Source: Akkermansia sp. RCC_12PD (GTDB lineage: Bacteria > Verrucomicrobiota > Verrucomicrobiia > Verrucomicrobiales > Akkermansiaceae). Taken from it: a DNA stretch of 64,000 nucleotides. Numbering within the stretch: position 1 is the first letter of the stretch; each line of letters opens with the position of its first letter. The position numbers and the translations under genes are program-made. The stretch covers positions 1,116,001 through 1,180,000 of the forward strand of contig NZ_CP143889.1 of NCBI RefSeq assembly GCF_036417355.1, written 5' to 3'. Of the stretch, positions 34,664 to 46,410 are shown in pieces. Below the pieces are notes generated by a model. It made no database searches. It was not told where the DNA came from and saw only the letters and a list, made by a program, of their open reading frames with translations.

Positions 34664-35002
34664 TCATGCGGGAACTCTTGTCCGGGATGATCGACGAACC
34701 GGAGCGGCAGCGGACACCCATTGCCTGAGCGCCTGCCGTCCGGCATAGGTAATCAGCCAGCAGTCGGGACGAAGCAGGAATTCCTCTTCCTTCGTACGGA
34801 TGATGAATTCCCGCCCTGCCAGACCACGGACGGCATGCCTGACGCTCTCTTGTTCGATGCCACGGCATTCCGCCATGATCTCCTCGTCACTGCGTTCGAA
34901 GTCGCCGTGAAGGTACAGCAGAATGGACAGCTCCAGCCCGGTCAGGGACGAAGTCCGTCTCATACGCTTCACCCGCAGATGATGTTTTCTTCTCATGGGC
35001 AT
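34664..35002 (-). CDS. Small winged-helix regulator-like protein
   Basis: 112 residues. LTGLELSILLYLHGDFERSD then EEIMAECRGIEQESVRHAVR and GLAGREFIIRTKEEEFLL form a helix-turn-helix with a wing, as in small MarR/PadR-like regulators. The N-terminus is basic (RRKHHLRVKRMRR). Probably controls the operon or element functions. Six bases downstream of DUF932 on the same strand. Confidence 0.6.
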   Translation of the reverse strand: MPMRRKHHLRVKRMRRTSSLTGLELSILLYLHGDFERSDEEIMAECRGIEQESVRHAVRGLAGREFIIRTKEEEFLLRPDCWLITYAGRQALRQWVSAAAPVRRSSRTRVPA

Positions 35003-35008
35003 CTCAGG

Positions 35009-35866
35009 TCAGTTGTTCAAGGTATAGCTGTCGGCCAGATCCCAGAGCTCCCGGTTCAGGCGCGTATTGCCGTCAATACCGTTGAGAGCCCGCAGGGAAC
35101 GGCGGCGATAAGCACCTTCCTTCTGGGGCTTCAAGGGAACGCCTCCCCGGATCAGGTTTTCCTGAACCCGGTTGAAGCACTGCCAGACGGTAGCCGGTCC
35201 TCCCGCCGTAAAGCCGATGTCGTTCCAACGCCGGGGAGACAGAAGAGCTTCGGGACGTATCCTGTCTTCGTAGTCGTCTCCCAGGCGCAGCCGGGCCGCT
35301 TCATGAACGAAGTCCACCTGTCGCTTGTAGGGTAGTTCGACTCCCTGCATGCGATAGATGTCGTCCATGATACGGGGCGTTTCAGAGGCCAACTGAAGAC
35401 TGGCGGCGATCACCTCGTCCCCGGCATGGCCCATGTGGCGGATGTTGATCGCGGCAATACGAGCCCCTACAATCAGACCGTTGGTACAGACCAGCCGGAA
35501 GATCCCGGCCATGAGCTGGTAGGAGCAGCTGCCGTTGTGACTGTTGATCATGACCACTTCGATACGCTGGTCACGGTTGTGTTCCAGCACATCCCGGTGG
35601 GTGAAACGAATCAGATGTTTGCGGGTGGGGGTGCCGTCCGGTTTCCGGGTACGCTGTTCCTGGGCTCCGACGACGAGAAACCCGGCTTCTTCCATCTGGT
35701 CGAGCAGGGAGTCGGAGGAGACGAAGCGGTATTTCTCCGAGCGGCTCTCGTCCTCGCGGTCGGCGAAGACGGAGGGTGCGACACGTCGGATCTGGACTCT
35801 GTCCAGCGGGCTGTTGTCGCGGTTGCGATAGAGTTCGCGTGTGGATGTATGAGTATTCATGTTCAT
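35009..35866 (-). CDS. DUF932 protein (phage/plasmid-associated)
   Basis: 285 residues. The family hallmark VVMINSHNGSCSYQLMAGIF followed by RLVCTNGLIVG is near residues 104-134. DUF932 proteins are common on plasmids and integrative elements and are of unknown biochemical role. The start ATG at 35866 (or 35860) opens a five-gene leftward operon ending at 33864. A terminator at 35888-35925 insulates it from the restriction operon upstream. Confidence 0.85.
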   Translation of the reverse strand: MNMNTHTSTRELYRNRDNSPLDRVQIRRVAPSVFADREDESRSEKYRFVSSDSLLDQMEEAGFLVVGAQEQRTRKPDGTPTRKHLIRFTHRDVLEHNRDQRIEVVMINSHNGSCSYQLMAGIFRLVCTNGLIVGARIAAINIRHMGHAGDEVIAASLQLASETPRIMDDIYRMQGVELPYKRQVDFVHEAARLRLGDDYEDRIRPEALLSPRRWNDIGFTAGGPATVWQCFNRVQENLIRGGVPLKPQKEGAYRRRSLRALNGIDGNTRLNRELWDLADSYTLNN

Positions 35867-35887
35867 TGATGGTTGGTTTGTTGCAAC

Positions 35888-35925
35888 AAAAAGCCCGCCT
35901 CCCGGAACAAAGCCGGGAGGCGGGC
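35888..35925 (-). terminator. Terminator separating the restriction region from the DUF932 operon
   Basis: A 13-bp perfect stem (GCCCGCCTCCCGG / CCGGGAGGCGGGC) followed by five T on the minus strand; stops transcription coming from the right. Confidence 0.8.
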
Positions 35926-36067
35926 ACTGGCAGGAAGCAGAGAATCTACTTCCTCATGGATATATGACGCGGGGAGAGAGGGTTTTTCAGATGAGTGTAT
36001 TCAAAAATGGATACTTATTTTATTGTGCAATAACGGCGTAATGCATCAAAATAACCGTTAAGTGCCC

Positions 36068-36271
36068 TTAACGAGGTGATCGTTCCATTAGACTGAGTTC
36101 TGGATGTCGATGTTTTGCAGGGTTTGAGAACTCTATCCATGAACTGCTGGCTTTAAGTAGCTTGTATCGGAAGACAGGTTCAATCGGTTTTTCCTGATTT
36201 TTCCAAGCATCGATCCACTCTGGCAGCATGGCTTTGAGTCTTTTTCTGCAGGGTGGGTCCATGGCAAACAA
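36068..36271 (-). CDS. Possible 67-residue protein, unknown
   Basis: MFAMDPPCRKRLKAMLPEWI onward; a basic, Trp-containing frame after the hsdR gene. No match to any family I know, no clear ribosome-binding site. The surrounding 36272-36445 and 35926-36067 hold no gene. It may be a degraded C-terminal remnant. Confidence 0.25.
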   Translation of the reverse strand: MFAMDPPCRKRLKAMLPEWIDAWKNQEKPIEPVFRYKLLKASSSWIEFSNPAKHRHPELSLMERSPR

Positions 36272-36445
36272 GAGTTTTTTTGAGAATTTTGGGCTCTCTT
36301 GTTTTCAGAAAATAATTTCTGCTGCGTTTCTCTTTGACGGGCTTTTCTTTTGTCGTGGAGAGAGCTCTGATAATTGTCTTAGTGACTTATGCTAGCCCTT
36401 GTCTCCCGCTAATGCTCGTCATTTTTGAACGACATGCTATTGATT

Positions 36446-39400
36446 TTATTTAACCCACTCAGAAGACAAGGCTTCTGCCTGCTGAAGTACCGTTTGTACC
36501 GCAGAATCCTGAAGGTCGGGAGGATAACCATATTTGCGTAATATTCGCCTGACCAAGACACGCATGCGAGCGCGAGCCGATTCACGGTGCGCCCAATCCA
36601 CTGACACGTTTTCACGTAGACTCGTTAACAATTCTTGAGCGATTAGGCACAGCTTCTCGTCGCCCATCATTTGCACGGCGCTTTCGTTTTGGGCAAGCGC
36701 ATCGTAAAAGGCGATTTCTTCATCAGACAAACCGGATTCCTCACCTCGCTGACGAGCTTCGCGAATGTCTTTGGCCAATTGGATCAGTTCTTTTAGCACC
36801 TCTGCGGTAGTGATCGCGTTGGCATGATAGCGCGCCACAGCGTCTTCCAAACGTTCTGAGAAAGCCTTGGTTTGAACTACGTTGGTCTTGCTGCGAGAGC
36901 GAATGCCGTCATTGAGCAATTTGCGTAAAGCTTCCAGCGCAAGGTTCTTTTTCTCCATTTGCTGCACTTCGGCCAGGAATTCGTCAGAGAGGATGGAAAT
37001 ATCCGGACTCTGTATACCAGCTGCAGCCAGAATATCGACAATCTCGGTTGAGACTACTGCTCGGCTGACAATTTGCTGGATGGCCAGCTCGCGCTCTTGA
37101 TGGCTTATTCCGGAACTGGTGCTGCTCTTGACCAGTGCGGCGCGGATAGCCTGGAAAAAACCGACTTCCTCACGGATTTTCCGGGCTTCATCAGATGCGG
37201 ATGCCAGGGCGAATGCCTTGGAAAGAGCCAACACGGCATCTTGATACCGACGATGCGCGTTCTTCTTGCCTTCCTCGGTATTTTCCCGTGCGGCCAGTTT
37301 TTGTTGCAGGTTTAGTATCCACTCAATAGCTCCAGCCATCATGACTAGTCGCTCCTGAGGGGTTCCATAAAGCGTCGAGAGGTAATCGAAGCCATGATAC
37401 ATATCCCGCAAAATTTCGTACTTCTCCATCATCACTGTGACGGCTTCCGCTTCGTCAACGCCAGTGTTTTCCTGGTCGTTTTTCGAATATTGCTGTAGTG
37501 CCGATTTCAGGCTCTGCGCAATGCCGATATAGTCCACAATCAGACCGGCGGGCTTGTCCTTAAACACCCGGTTTACGCGGGCAATGGCTTGCATTAGTCC
37601 GTGTCCTTTCATGGGTTTATCCACATACATGGTGTGCATGCTAGGAGCATCAAAGCCGGTAAGCCACATGTCCCGAACAATTACCAGCTTGAGCGGGTCG
37701 TTTGGGTCGCGGGCACGTTTGGCTAGGAGGTCACGTCGTGCCTTATTGCCAATGTGCTGTTGCCAGTCCTGCGGGTCACTTGCCGCGCCGGTCATCACAA
37801 TTTTGACCGAACCTTTTTCATTATCAAGGCTATGCCAGTCGGGACGAAGCTTGATGATTTCCCTATACAGATTCACGCAAATACGGCGACTCATGCAGAC
37901 CACCATGGCCTTGCCTTCCAAGGCAGCTACACGGTCTTCAAAGTGGGTGACCATATCTTTTGCCACCAGGGCAAGACGTTTGTCGCTACCCACCAACGCT
38001 TCTACCGTTGACCATTTCCTTTTCAGCCGTTCTTGCTCAAGTTCTGGGGAATTCTCTGTGAGTTCTTCAACTTCGGCATCGATTTTTGGCCTTTCATCTT
38101 CGTCAAGTTCGATCCGCGCCAACCGCGATTCATAATAAATCGGCACGGTAGCACCGTCCTCGACTGCGCGGCTAATGTCGTACACATCGATATAATCACC
38201 AAAGACCGCCGGGGTATTCACGTCGTCTTTCTCAATGGGCGTGCCGGTAAAGCCAATAAAGGATGCGTAGGGCAATGCATCTCGCATGTACTTGGCAAAG
38301 CCATATACTATTTTGCCGGTCTTCGCGTCTACTTTAGCCTTGAAACCGTACTGGCTGCGATGCGCCTCATCTGCGATGACCACGACGTTATCTCTTGTAG
38401 TGAGCGGTTCCGGAATTTCGCCAAATTTCTGCAAGGTCGTAAAAATCACCCCGCCCGATGCCCGATTCAAAAGCTGTTGCAAATTTTCCCGGCTGTCAGC
38501 CTGCACGGGCGTTTGCCGGATCAGGTCACGGCACATGCAGAATGTCGAGAAGAGCTGATCGTCCAGATCGTTACGGTCGGTGAGCACAACCAGGGTGGGG
38601 TTGGTCATGGCCGGATGTTTGATCAGTTGCCCGGCGTAAAAAGCCATAAGCAAGCTTTTTCCTGAGCCCTGAGTGTGCCAGATCACCCCGACGCGCTTAT
38701 CGCCTTCTGGCGCGGTAGCCGCCACCGTGCTGTTAATGGCATGTCTTACTGCGTGAAACTGGTGGTAACCCGCAATAATTTTGACCAACCCTGAACCGGT
38801 CTCACCAAAAACCGTGAAGTTGCACAGCAGATCAAGGAGGCGTCCTTGCTCAAACACGCCTTCAATCAATGTAGGGAGCTCCGGTACGCCTTTGGGTGTT
38901 ATGGATTGACCGTCAGTGGTGCGCCAGGGCATGAAGCGTTCAAGGTTGGCGGACAATGACCCCACCCGAGCGGCGGTGCCGTCCGAGATTACCAGTAGAG
39001 CGTTGGTGCTAAAGAGCGCCGGGATCTGCTGCTTGTAGGTTTGGAGCTGATTAAAGGCCCCGGCAAGGGTTGCATTGAGGCTGCCCGGCCCTTTCAACTC
39101 AATGACGCCGAGGGGAAGACCATTAACGAACACAACAACATCGGGTCGTCGGTTGCACTCTCCGCTGATGACGACAAATTGACTTACAGCCAGCCAGTCG
39201 TTTTGTTCCGGGTGTTCAAAGTCAAGAAGCTTAACATTCCCTGAAGTCAGGGTGCCATCCTCCGCGTAGTATTCAACATCCACACCTTCAGTCATCAGTT
39301 TGTGAATGCGTCGGTTCTCTTCAAGCAGGGATGGCCGTTCAGATTGGATCACCTTCTTTACAGCATCATAACGGGCCTCTTCGGGCACACCGGGGTTTAG

Positions 39401-39571
39401 ACGGGCAACAGCCTCTTCAAAGCGTTTCTTGAGAATAGTCTCATCATGGCTCTCGCGCTCAGGACTCCTTCCATCAGGGCCGATATTTTCTTCCCTCTCG
39501 ATACAATATCCTAGGGATTGTAACTGCTCCAACAACACGTGCTCCAATTCAGCTTCCGATAAAAACGTCAT
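36446..39571 (-). CDS. hsdR: Type I restriction enzyme, R (motor/nuclease) subunit
   Basis: 1041 residues. The N-terminal PD-(D/E)XK nuclease has [20 protein letters not shown] near residues 140-160. Two RecA-like helicase domains follow, with Walker [11 protein letters not shown] near 300, the DEAH box in [10 protein letters not shown], and motif [16 protein letters not shown]-terminal helical domain (from about 800) binds the methyltransferase. It translocates and cuts unmethylated DNA. Length and motif order are normal and the frame is intact. The start overlaps the Abi_C gene stop by one base. Confidence 0.95.
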   Translation of the reverse strand: MTFLSEAELEHVLLEQLQSLGYCIEREENIGPDGRSPERESHDETILKKRFEEAVARLNPGVPEEARYDAVKKVIQSERPSLLEENRRIHKLMTEGVDVEYYAEDGTLTSGNVKLLDFEHPEQNDWLAVSQFVVISGECNRRPDVVVFVNGLPLGVIELKGPGSLNATLAGAFNQLQTYKQQIPALFSTNALLVISDGTAARVGSLSANLERFMPWRTTDGQSITPKGVPELPTLIEGVFEQGRLLDLLCNFTVFGETGSGLVKIIAGYHQFHAVRHAINSTVAATAPEGDKRVGVIWHTQGSGKSLLMAFYAGQLIKHPAMTNPTLVVLTDRNDLDDQLFSTFCMCRDLIRQTPVQADSRENLQQLLNRASGGVIFTTLQKFGEIPEPLTTRDNVVVIADEAHRSQYGFKAKVDAKTGKIVYGFAKYMRDALPYASFIGFTGTPIEKDDVNTPAVFGDYIDVYDISRAVEDGATVPIYYESRLARIELDEDERPKIDAEVEELTENSPELEQERLKRKWSTVEALVGSDKRLALVAKDMVTHFEDRVAALEGKAMVVCMSRRICVNLYREIIKLRPDWHSLDNEKGSVKIVMTGAASDPQDWQQHIGNKARRDLLAKRARDPNDPLKLVIVRDMWLTGFDAPSMHTMYVDKPMKGHGLMQAIARVNRVFKDKPAGLIVDYIGIAQSLKSALQQYSKNDQENTGVDEAEAVTVMMEKYEILRDMYHGFDYLSTLYGTPQERLVMMAGAIEWILNLQQKLAARENTEEGKKNAHRRYQDAVLALSKAFALASASDEARKIREEVGFFQAIRAALVKSSTSSGISHQERELAIQQIVSRAVVSTEIVDILAAAGIQSPDISILSDEFLAEVQQMEKKNLALEALRKLLNDGIRSRSKTNVVQTKAFSERLEDAVARYHANAITTAEVLKELIQLAKDIREARQRGEESGLSDEEIAFYDALAQNESAVQMMGDEKLCLIAQELLTSLRENVSVDWAHRESARARMRVLVRRILRKYGYPPDLQDSAVQTVLQQAEALSSEWVK

Positions 39572-40317
39572 TATTCGTCTCCTTTCTCTTGTTCAAACTC
39601 CACGTCTACAGGCTTCGCTCCACGTGCGGCATTCAACGCTTCGACATAGGCTTCACGATCCAGTTGGTAAAGCAAGCGGCTTGCCTCAATGTTTAAAGTT
39701 ATAATATCTGTGGAAGGCAGCATTACTCTTACGATAAGACTTCCTTCCTCGTCAATCTCGCATCCCAATGAAACATGTGAATCAACATGCGCATGCAAAT
39801 GTTCAAAGCGCTCGTAGGGTTCGCGAGTCCGCACTAAGTCCAATTCAGCTTCCAAATACGCCTGATGCAAAAAGGTGACGATAGCATCAGCGGACAATAC
39901 AGCCGAGCGACGGTGGTGCACAGACAACCGATTCAGAAAGCCATCGCGTCCATGACTGACTGGGCCAGCTGCATTGCGAAGATCACCAAGAGCAGTAGTC
40001 AGTTTGTAGTGCTGCGAAACCAGCTTAAGGAATTTGGTATTCTGGCTCTCGCCAATCTTTAAAACGCGTACCGCTGAAGCCACCCATTCGCCAAAGTCTA
40101 AACATGCACCTTTGGGTTTTACAGGATTGAGTGGTGAATCTAATTCATCAATTATGACTCGACAAATCACCTCAACGATAGCCTTGGCACAATCAATAGA
40201 GGCATCGTTATTCTCCTCCAAAGAGAGCTCCAGAGCCTCAAAAGTTTGCTGTAACATCGGTGCATCACGCCAATGCGCACAAGCTTCGCGAATACCAGGG
40301 CACCAGTCCTGAGTCAT
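39571..40317 (-). CDS. Abi_C-type abortive infection protein inside the RM operon
   Basis: 248 residues. The helical segment [20 protein letters not shown] followed by CRVIIDEL, and the later [13 protein letters not shown] then [18 protein letters not shown], match the Abi_C (abortive infection C-terminus) domain, whose conserved RN...HG motif is intact. Family members occur in lactococcal-type phage exclusion proteins and next to restriction genes. The C-terminal 90 residues are unlike Abi_C and predicted beta-rich. It overlaps hsdS by 4 bases and hsdR by 1, so it is translationally built into the operon. Biochemical role unknown. Confidence 0.75.
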   Translation of the reverse strand: MTQDWCPGIREACAHWRDAPMLQQTFEALELSLEENNDASIDCAKAIVEVICRVIIDELDSPLNPVKPKGACLDFGEWVASAVRVLKIGESQNTKFLKLVSQHYKLTTALGDLRNAAGPVSHGRDGFLNRLSVHHRRSAVLSADAIVTFLHQAYLEAELDLVRTREPYERFEHLHAHVDSHVSLGCEIDEEGSLIVRVMLPSTDIITLNIEASRLLYQLDREAYVEALNAARGAKPVDVEFEQEKGDE

Positions 40318-41640
40318 AATTCACCTCCCAATATACGTTCGACATCTTTGATGCGCAACTCACCGGAGATTAGCTTAGGCAATAACGTGTCACGGAGCTG
40401 GGCGAGAGTGCGGGTTTGGCGTTCGTTGGCTACAAGTTGTCTGTAAAGCGAATTTGCTAATTTTTCAAAACTCACTAGGACAGGACCAGAAGGAACGATA
40501 ACAGGAATTGGTCGGAAATTGCTTTTACTGATTTCTTGGAATGTCGAACCGTTCGCATTGCCAATAATCGCATCCATATTTTCGCGACACCATAGAAGCA
40601 CGAAAACATTAGACAGGATAGCATCGCATTTCATAGCAATAAACCCTTGATTGATTGCCGTTGGAACTTCAGTAATTGCTAAATAGCCAATTGGGGCGCG
40701 AGAAGAAAGCAACACTGTTCCTATTGGGAGCACTCCTGAGCTTATTTTTGCAAGGCCAGCATCCGTAATCATTCGGTCTGTATCCAGCAAAACCGGAAAT
40801 TTCAAACTAGACAGGTCTTTAGGTGTAGCCCAGTGATGATGCCCCCCCTTCCAAAAATCAGGTTCCTTTGTGCTAGGTGTTGAACCACCACAAACAGACA
40901 CTTCTGCACCGATCGTCGAATGATTCCACCCCTCTGGAACTCTCCCCAACTCCGAGTCGACCAAGCGATCGGGGAATAGATCGTAAAGGTGTGCGGGCAG
41001 GCCGGGCAGCGATTGGCCACGTTGCCAGCGGCCGTCCAGCTTGGCGCGCACCGGCTCAAAGTCCACAAACCAGGCCTTGAACAAAGCACGAGCCATTGCT
41101 TCCAGCGTTTCGTTCATGCGGCGGTTACATTCGATCTTGTCGTCCAGCGTTCCAAGGATATGGGCGATAGCGCGTTGTTCCGGAAACTCAGGAAATGTAA
41201 TCGTTAGACGCTCTAACATTTCATTGTTAAGACTTGCTCGCGTGGACATAGTCGACATTGAATTGACCTCTGTACGAAATTTCGGGCTACGAAAGAAGTA
41301 ACGAGCAAATTCTGGCACAATCTGTTTTCCTTTAGGTCGCAACCTCTTAGTAAAACCATTGAATGTCGCATCAGGAACATCCTCAAGGGCGACGCTACTC
41401 ATAGCTAGCTCATCCAAAGTTTCACTTGTTCGAGTCAGAAAAACATCACCTCGCTCGACGGAACAGCGTAGCCGCTCCTGTTCCGTCGATTGAACAAGCT
41501 CAGTAAGCTGCTTTGGTACAGCTGAATTATAAAAAACATCCTTAAACGATAAAAAAGGAAATCCTGAGCCAAACTCAGACCGTGGCTTTGATAAGCCTGA
41601 GCAAAAGTCGTAAACCTCTGCTAACTTAAATGTTTGCCAC

Positions 41641-41657
<17 letters not shown>
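40314..41657 (-). CDS. hsdS: Type I restriction enzyme, S (specificity) subunit
   Basis: 447 residues with two target-recognition domains separated by conserved helices. The central repeat is [20 protein letters not shown] followed by [20 protein letters not shown], and the C-terminal equivalent is [23 protein letters not shown]2 starts [14 protein letters not shown]. Recognition sequence cannot be read by eye. Overlaps hsdM by 17 bases. Intact. Confidence 0.92.
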
Positions 41658-43209
<1,552 letters not shown>

Positions 43210-43303
43210 GCTTGAATGCGATTCTTGCTAGTTATGCTGGACTGTCTCCCCAAAGAAGTACCAGTTTATGAGTTACTGGTTTGGTGATTATTAATGTTGA
43301 GGG

Positions 43304-43489
43304 TTAATTTTGTCCAGCATAAAGGCTGGGAGGGTTGTTGCCACAGGAGGCGTGAGGTCGCTCTTCGTTGTGTTCCCGTCGCCATTGTTCCAGTCTTGTT
43401 TGCAAATGCTCCATGTTGTCAAAGATTTCACGATCCAGCAGTTCTCTACCAAGGCTGGCGTTGAGGTTTTCCACATAGCCGTTTTTCCG
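43304..43489 (-). mobile_element. Remnant of an IS3/IS481-type transposase (C-terminal end)
   Basis: About 61 residues: RKNGYVENLNASLGRELLDR then EIFDNMEHLQTRLEQWRREH and NEERPHASCGNNPPSL. This is the last part of a DDE transposase, including the third catalytic Glu (GYVEN) and the WRREHNEERPH signature. The rest of the transposase is missing. Short inverted sequences TATGCTGGAC and GTCCAGCATA flank it (about 43233 and 43311), which could be IS end remnants. Confidence 0.75.
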
Positions 43490-44200
43490 CAGTGGCCCAT
43501 CCAGGCACAACGGATTATAACTGTGAATCGGATCATTCTCGTCAAAATACGGCCAATCTTCTTCCAACGTATCGCCGTTGCGCGTAACGATATTGTCCGG
43601 CAAAATGCCGCGCATGACGAGGTTCATGCGGGTAAGGTTGTACGTGTTTTCCTTGAGCTCCTGCATGGGAATAACCTTGATGAGATAGATCAGGTCTCGA
43701 ATGGTCTTGGCACGCGCGCCGGAAGTGTTCCCCTGCTTGGATAGACCAGTCTCCAGCGTGGTAAAAAGCCCGAGAATATGTTTTTATGTGAAGGGTTGAT
43801 CAAGCGGTTAAAGGCCAAAAGCGCAGTCATTACATGATCCGCTGAAAAGTCGCTGGCTTTGGCAATCCAGGTAGAGAACAGATGATCATAGGGGATGAAG
43901 TAGCCAATATTCTTCCGGACACTCTCGACTGTTTCACTATCCTCTTCCTTCAGATCGGAAAGATATTCATCTGTCCAATCGTTCTCCTTGAGGTGCTTGA
44001 CCTCCTTGTCTGACAGTAACTTATAGAAGATGAATCCGAGTATGTAATCCTTGTATTCGTTGGCCTCGATCTTGGATTGCCTCTTATTGACGGACTCCCA
44101 ATTTTTGCAGCGAGTTATTGCTTGTTCATAACGTGTTCCTGATGGATAGGGATACTCCCCATGTTGCTTGATAGCTTTCGATATCGATAGATTATTGCCG
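43490..44200 (-). pseudogene. Remnant of a second, different type I hsdM
   Basis: Minus-strand pieces in more than one frame read GEYPYPSGTRYEQAITRCKN, then KIEANEYKDYILGFIFYKLL, SVRKNIGYFIPYDHLFSTWI and later TLETGLSKQGNTSGARAKTI, RDLIYLIKVIP and NTYNLTRMNLVMRGILPDNI. This is the N-terminal two-thirds of an HsdM of another subfamily from the intact one at 41641. A frameshift near 43,770 and loss of the methyltransferase core make it dead. The IS remnant sits at its broken end. Confidence 0.8.
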
Positions 44201-44252
44201 ACTCAATGTTCGTTGATACGGTGCTGGTTTGCTACCCCCAGATACGACGATC

Positions 44253-44405
44253 ATGAGGGAGCTAAGCCTTCGAATTAGTAGCGTAGACAGGTCATATTAT
44301 CGAGAACAAAACCCGGAGTCTTCTCTGCAAAACCTCGACCGCATCCGTGACGGTGAGGAGGAAATAAAAGGGATTGCCCGGACAGAGAAGGATGGTAATC
44401 TATGA
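44253..44405 (+). CDS. Possible 50-residue leader protein overlapping the Mrr gene
   Basis: MRELSLRISSVDRSYYREQN then PESSLQNLDRIRDGEEEIKG; stop codon TGA overlaps the Mrr ATG (ATGA), a common translational coupling arrangement. No domain recognised; it may be the tail of a decayed upstream gene. Confidence 0.35.
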   Translation: MRELSLRISSVDRSYYREQNPESSLQNLDRIRDGEEEIKGIARTEKDGNL

Positions 44406-45469
44406 CAATTCCTGTTATGAGCCGCCTTCTTGATTCTGTTTATTTACTTCTGCAAAAATCTGTATCTCCCATGCGTCCTAAAGAACTTGCCGCTGCACTC
44501 ATCCAACGGGGAATGTGGCAATCTCAAGGAAAGACTCCCGACGCTACAGTCGGAGCGCGTATCTATGAGGATATCAAAAAGCATGGAAATCAATCCCGGT
44601 TCATCAAGGCCGCAGAAGGGCTCTTTAGTCTTAATCCGAACGTGAAAGTCGAATTGCCGGACCCAGGGGAAAAGGCAGGAAAGGCGGTTAAAAGGAAGCA
44701 GCCAGAGAAGTCAGCAGGTTCCTATTCTTTTTCGGACTGTGCGGAAAAAATCCTTCTTCACTTTTCCGGGAATGCGCCCATGCACTACAGAGATATTACC
44801 AGCAAAGCCCTGGAGTTGGGGTGGCTCAAGACGGAAGGGCTGACTCCCGAGGCCAGCATGTACGCGCAAATCCTGACAGAAATCCAGCGAAGAGAAAAAC
44901 AGGGGAAGATCCCCCGCTTCGAAAAGTTGGGCAATGGAATGGTTGGGTTGACCATCTGGAAATCAACCGGCTTGGAACGTCACATTGATTCGTTCAATGA
45001 TAAACAAAGAAAAGTCCTGATGGAACGGATGATGCAATTAACCCCGCAGGATTTTGAGGAATTGATTACTACTCTGTTGAGTAAAATGGGATTTTCCGAA
45101 GTGAGCAGGACTCCCTATGGCGGAGACGGGGGCGTTGATGTGCGAGGCATTATGACGGTACATGATGTCATTCATATCAAGCTGGCCGTACAGGCCAAAC
45201 GATGGAAAGCCAATGTGCAGTCTCCTGTCGTCCAGCAACTTCGCGGCAGCTTGGGGACGGACGAACGCGGCCTGATTGTGACGACTTCCAATTTTTCCAG
45301 AGGCGCCAGGAATGAAGCGAGGCGCACGTCCTCCCATACCCCCATCGATTTGATTGACGGCGACCAATTGGTTTCTCTTCTTGTGGAATACAATCTGGGA
45401 GTCAGAAAGAATCGTTACCAGCTTCTGGAACTGACTCCTTCCTTCTTCTCTGATGAGGAAGAAATATAG
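44402..45469 (+). CDS. Mrr-type restriction endonuclease with two HARE-HTH domains
   Basis: 355 residues. Two tandem HARE-HTH domains: SMRPKELAAALIQRGMW-like residues about 18-80 (PMRPKELAAALIQRGM) and 103-180 (PMHYRDITSKALELGWLKTE), which in other proteins read DNA or chromatin features. The C-terminal Mrr_cat nuclease domain (210-345) has PQDFEELITTLLSKMGFSEV, catalytic GDGGVDVRG and LAVQAKRW (the D...QAK of PD-(D/E)XK). Likely a type IV enzyme that cuts modified foreign DNA. It is the only rightward gene between two leftward blocks. Confidence 0.8.
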   Translation: MTIPVMSRLLDSVYLLLQKSVSPMRPKELAAALIQRGMWQSQGKTPDATVGARIYEDIKKHGNQSRFIKAAEGLFSLNPNVKVELPDPGEKAGKAVKRKQPEKSAGSYSFSDCAEKILLHFSGNAPMHYRDITSKALELGWLKTEGLTPEASMYAQILTEIQRREKQGKIPRFEKLGNGMVGLTIWKSTGLERHIDSFNDKQRKVLMERMMQLTPQDFEELITTLLSKMGFSEVSRTPYGGDGGVDVRGIMTVHDVIHIKLAVQAKRWKANVQSPVVQQLRGSLGTDERGLIVTTSNFSRGARNEARRTSSHTPIDLIDGDQLVSLLVEYNLGVRKNRYQLLELTPSFFSDEEEI

Positions 45470-45480
45470 ATGTGACAGCT

Positions 45481-45515
45481 AAAAAGAAGCCAGCCACACC
45501 TGTTGGCAGGCTTCT
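45481..45515 (-). terminator. Terminator after the RecB-like nuclease gene
   Basis: GAAGCC / GGCTTC stem (45486-45514) followed by five T on the minus strand, closing the long leftward block that begins near 52.6 kb. Confidence 0.65.
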
Positions 45516-45538
45516 GAATCGACAGCATCTCCATCCCT

Positions 45539-46408
45539 TTACTGCCTGCACCACCCGGAACATTCCTTCCTGTACTGGCACCAGGAGCATTGCATCCCGG
45601 GCTGGGGATGGAAACGTTCAGTAGTGATGCCTTCACAGGCAATCCTGTACAAGTCGGCGATGCGTTGCTTGCGCTGTTCGTTGGCTGGGTGAATCTTGAC
45701 CCGGATCACCTGGGGCATCTTCGTCTTGGCCAGGTAGATCAGATCCAGCGACGGAGGCGTGTCTCCCGTGGCTTCTTCGATCATCATCTGGTAAGTGACC
45801 AGTTGAAGCTCGTGATCAAAGGCGGCGTGCCCGGCATCAGGTTTGGCGGCAGCGGATTTGTAGTCCACTGCCGTCAGGTCGTGCTGGACGAGGTCGATGA
45901 CGCCTCGTACGGGAACCGACAGGCCGGGGATGGTAGCCGATAGGCCGACTTCCACTCCCAGGGGCATCTGTGAAGCAACCTCGTCGGAGGCCATGTAGGC
46001 CTTGACGGTGTTCCATGCACAGGAACGTATCTTCTTTCTCGTTTCTTCGTCGGCGTAGTCCACCGGGCCTTCCGTCTTCTCCAGCTCCAGAAAGTGGGCG
46101 GAGAAGGCTTCTTCCATGGCCGTCTCACTGCTGTCCTCTCCCCGCCACCGGGCGAGGTTGAAGGACTGAAGTGTTGCATGGATGGACTTGCCGACATGCA
46201 GGGCGACCGTCGTCGGTTTCTGTATCTGCGCCACCCTCTCGAAGAAAAAGCGCAGGGAACACGACAGGTACGATTTGACCGAGGAGGGAGACAGGTAGTT
46301 CGGGCGTACGGCAGAGGGAGAAGGAGTCTCCGGAGGAAACTTCTTCACCACTGCGATAGCCGGGTGCAGGGAGGATGAACGTATGGGACAGGTTACGGGG
46401 GCGATCAT
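45539..46408 (-). CDS. RecB/Cas4-like PD-(D/E)XK exonuclease with an Fe-S motif
   Basis: 289 residues. Nuclease residues: His77 (VGKSIHATL), Asp172 (GVIDLVQHD), Asp182-x-Lys184 (VDYKSA) and Gln202 of the QxxxY motif (LQLVTYQ). Four cysteines, Cys50 and Cys274-x2-Cys277-x5-Cys283, fit the AddB/Cas4 iron-sulfur cluster. It is a stand-alone exonuclease of the kind that processes DNA ends on plasmids and phages. The first 37 residues (Pro/Ser-rich) are probably unstructured; the start may lie further in. Its start is 2 bases from the stop of the next gene on the same strand. Confidence 0.8.
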   Translation of the reverse strand: MIAPVTCPIRSSSLHPAIAVVKKFPPETPSPSAVRPNYLSPSSVKSYLSCSLRFFFERVAQIQKPTTVALHVGKSIHATLQSFNLARWRGEDSSETAMEEAFSAHFLELEKTEGPVDYADEETRKKIRSCAWNTVKAYMASDEVASQMPLGVEVGLSATIPGLSVPVRGVIDLVQHDLTAVDYKSAAAKPDAGHAAFDHELQLVTYQMMIEEATGDTPPSLDLIYLAKTKMPQVIRVKIHPANEQRKQRIADLYRIACEGITTERFHPQPGMQCSWCQYRKECSGWCRQ

Positions 46409-46410
46409 GG

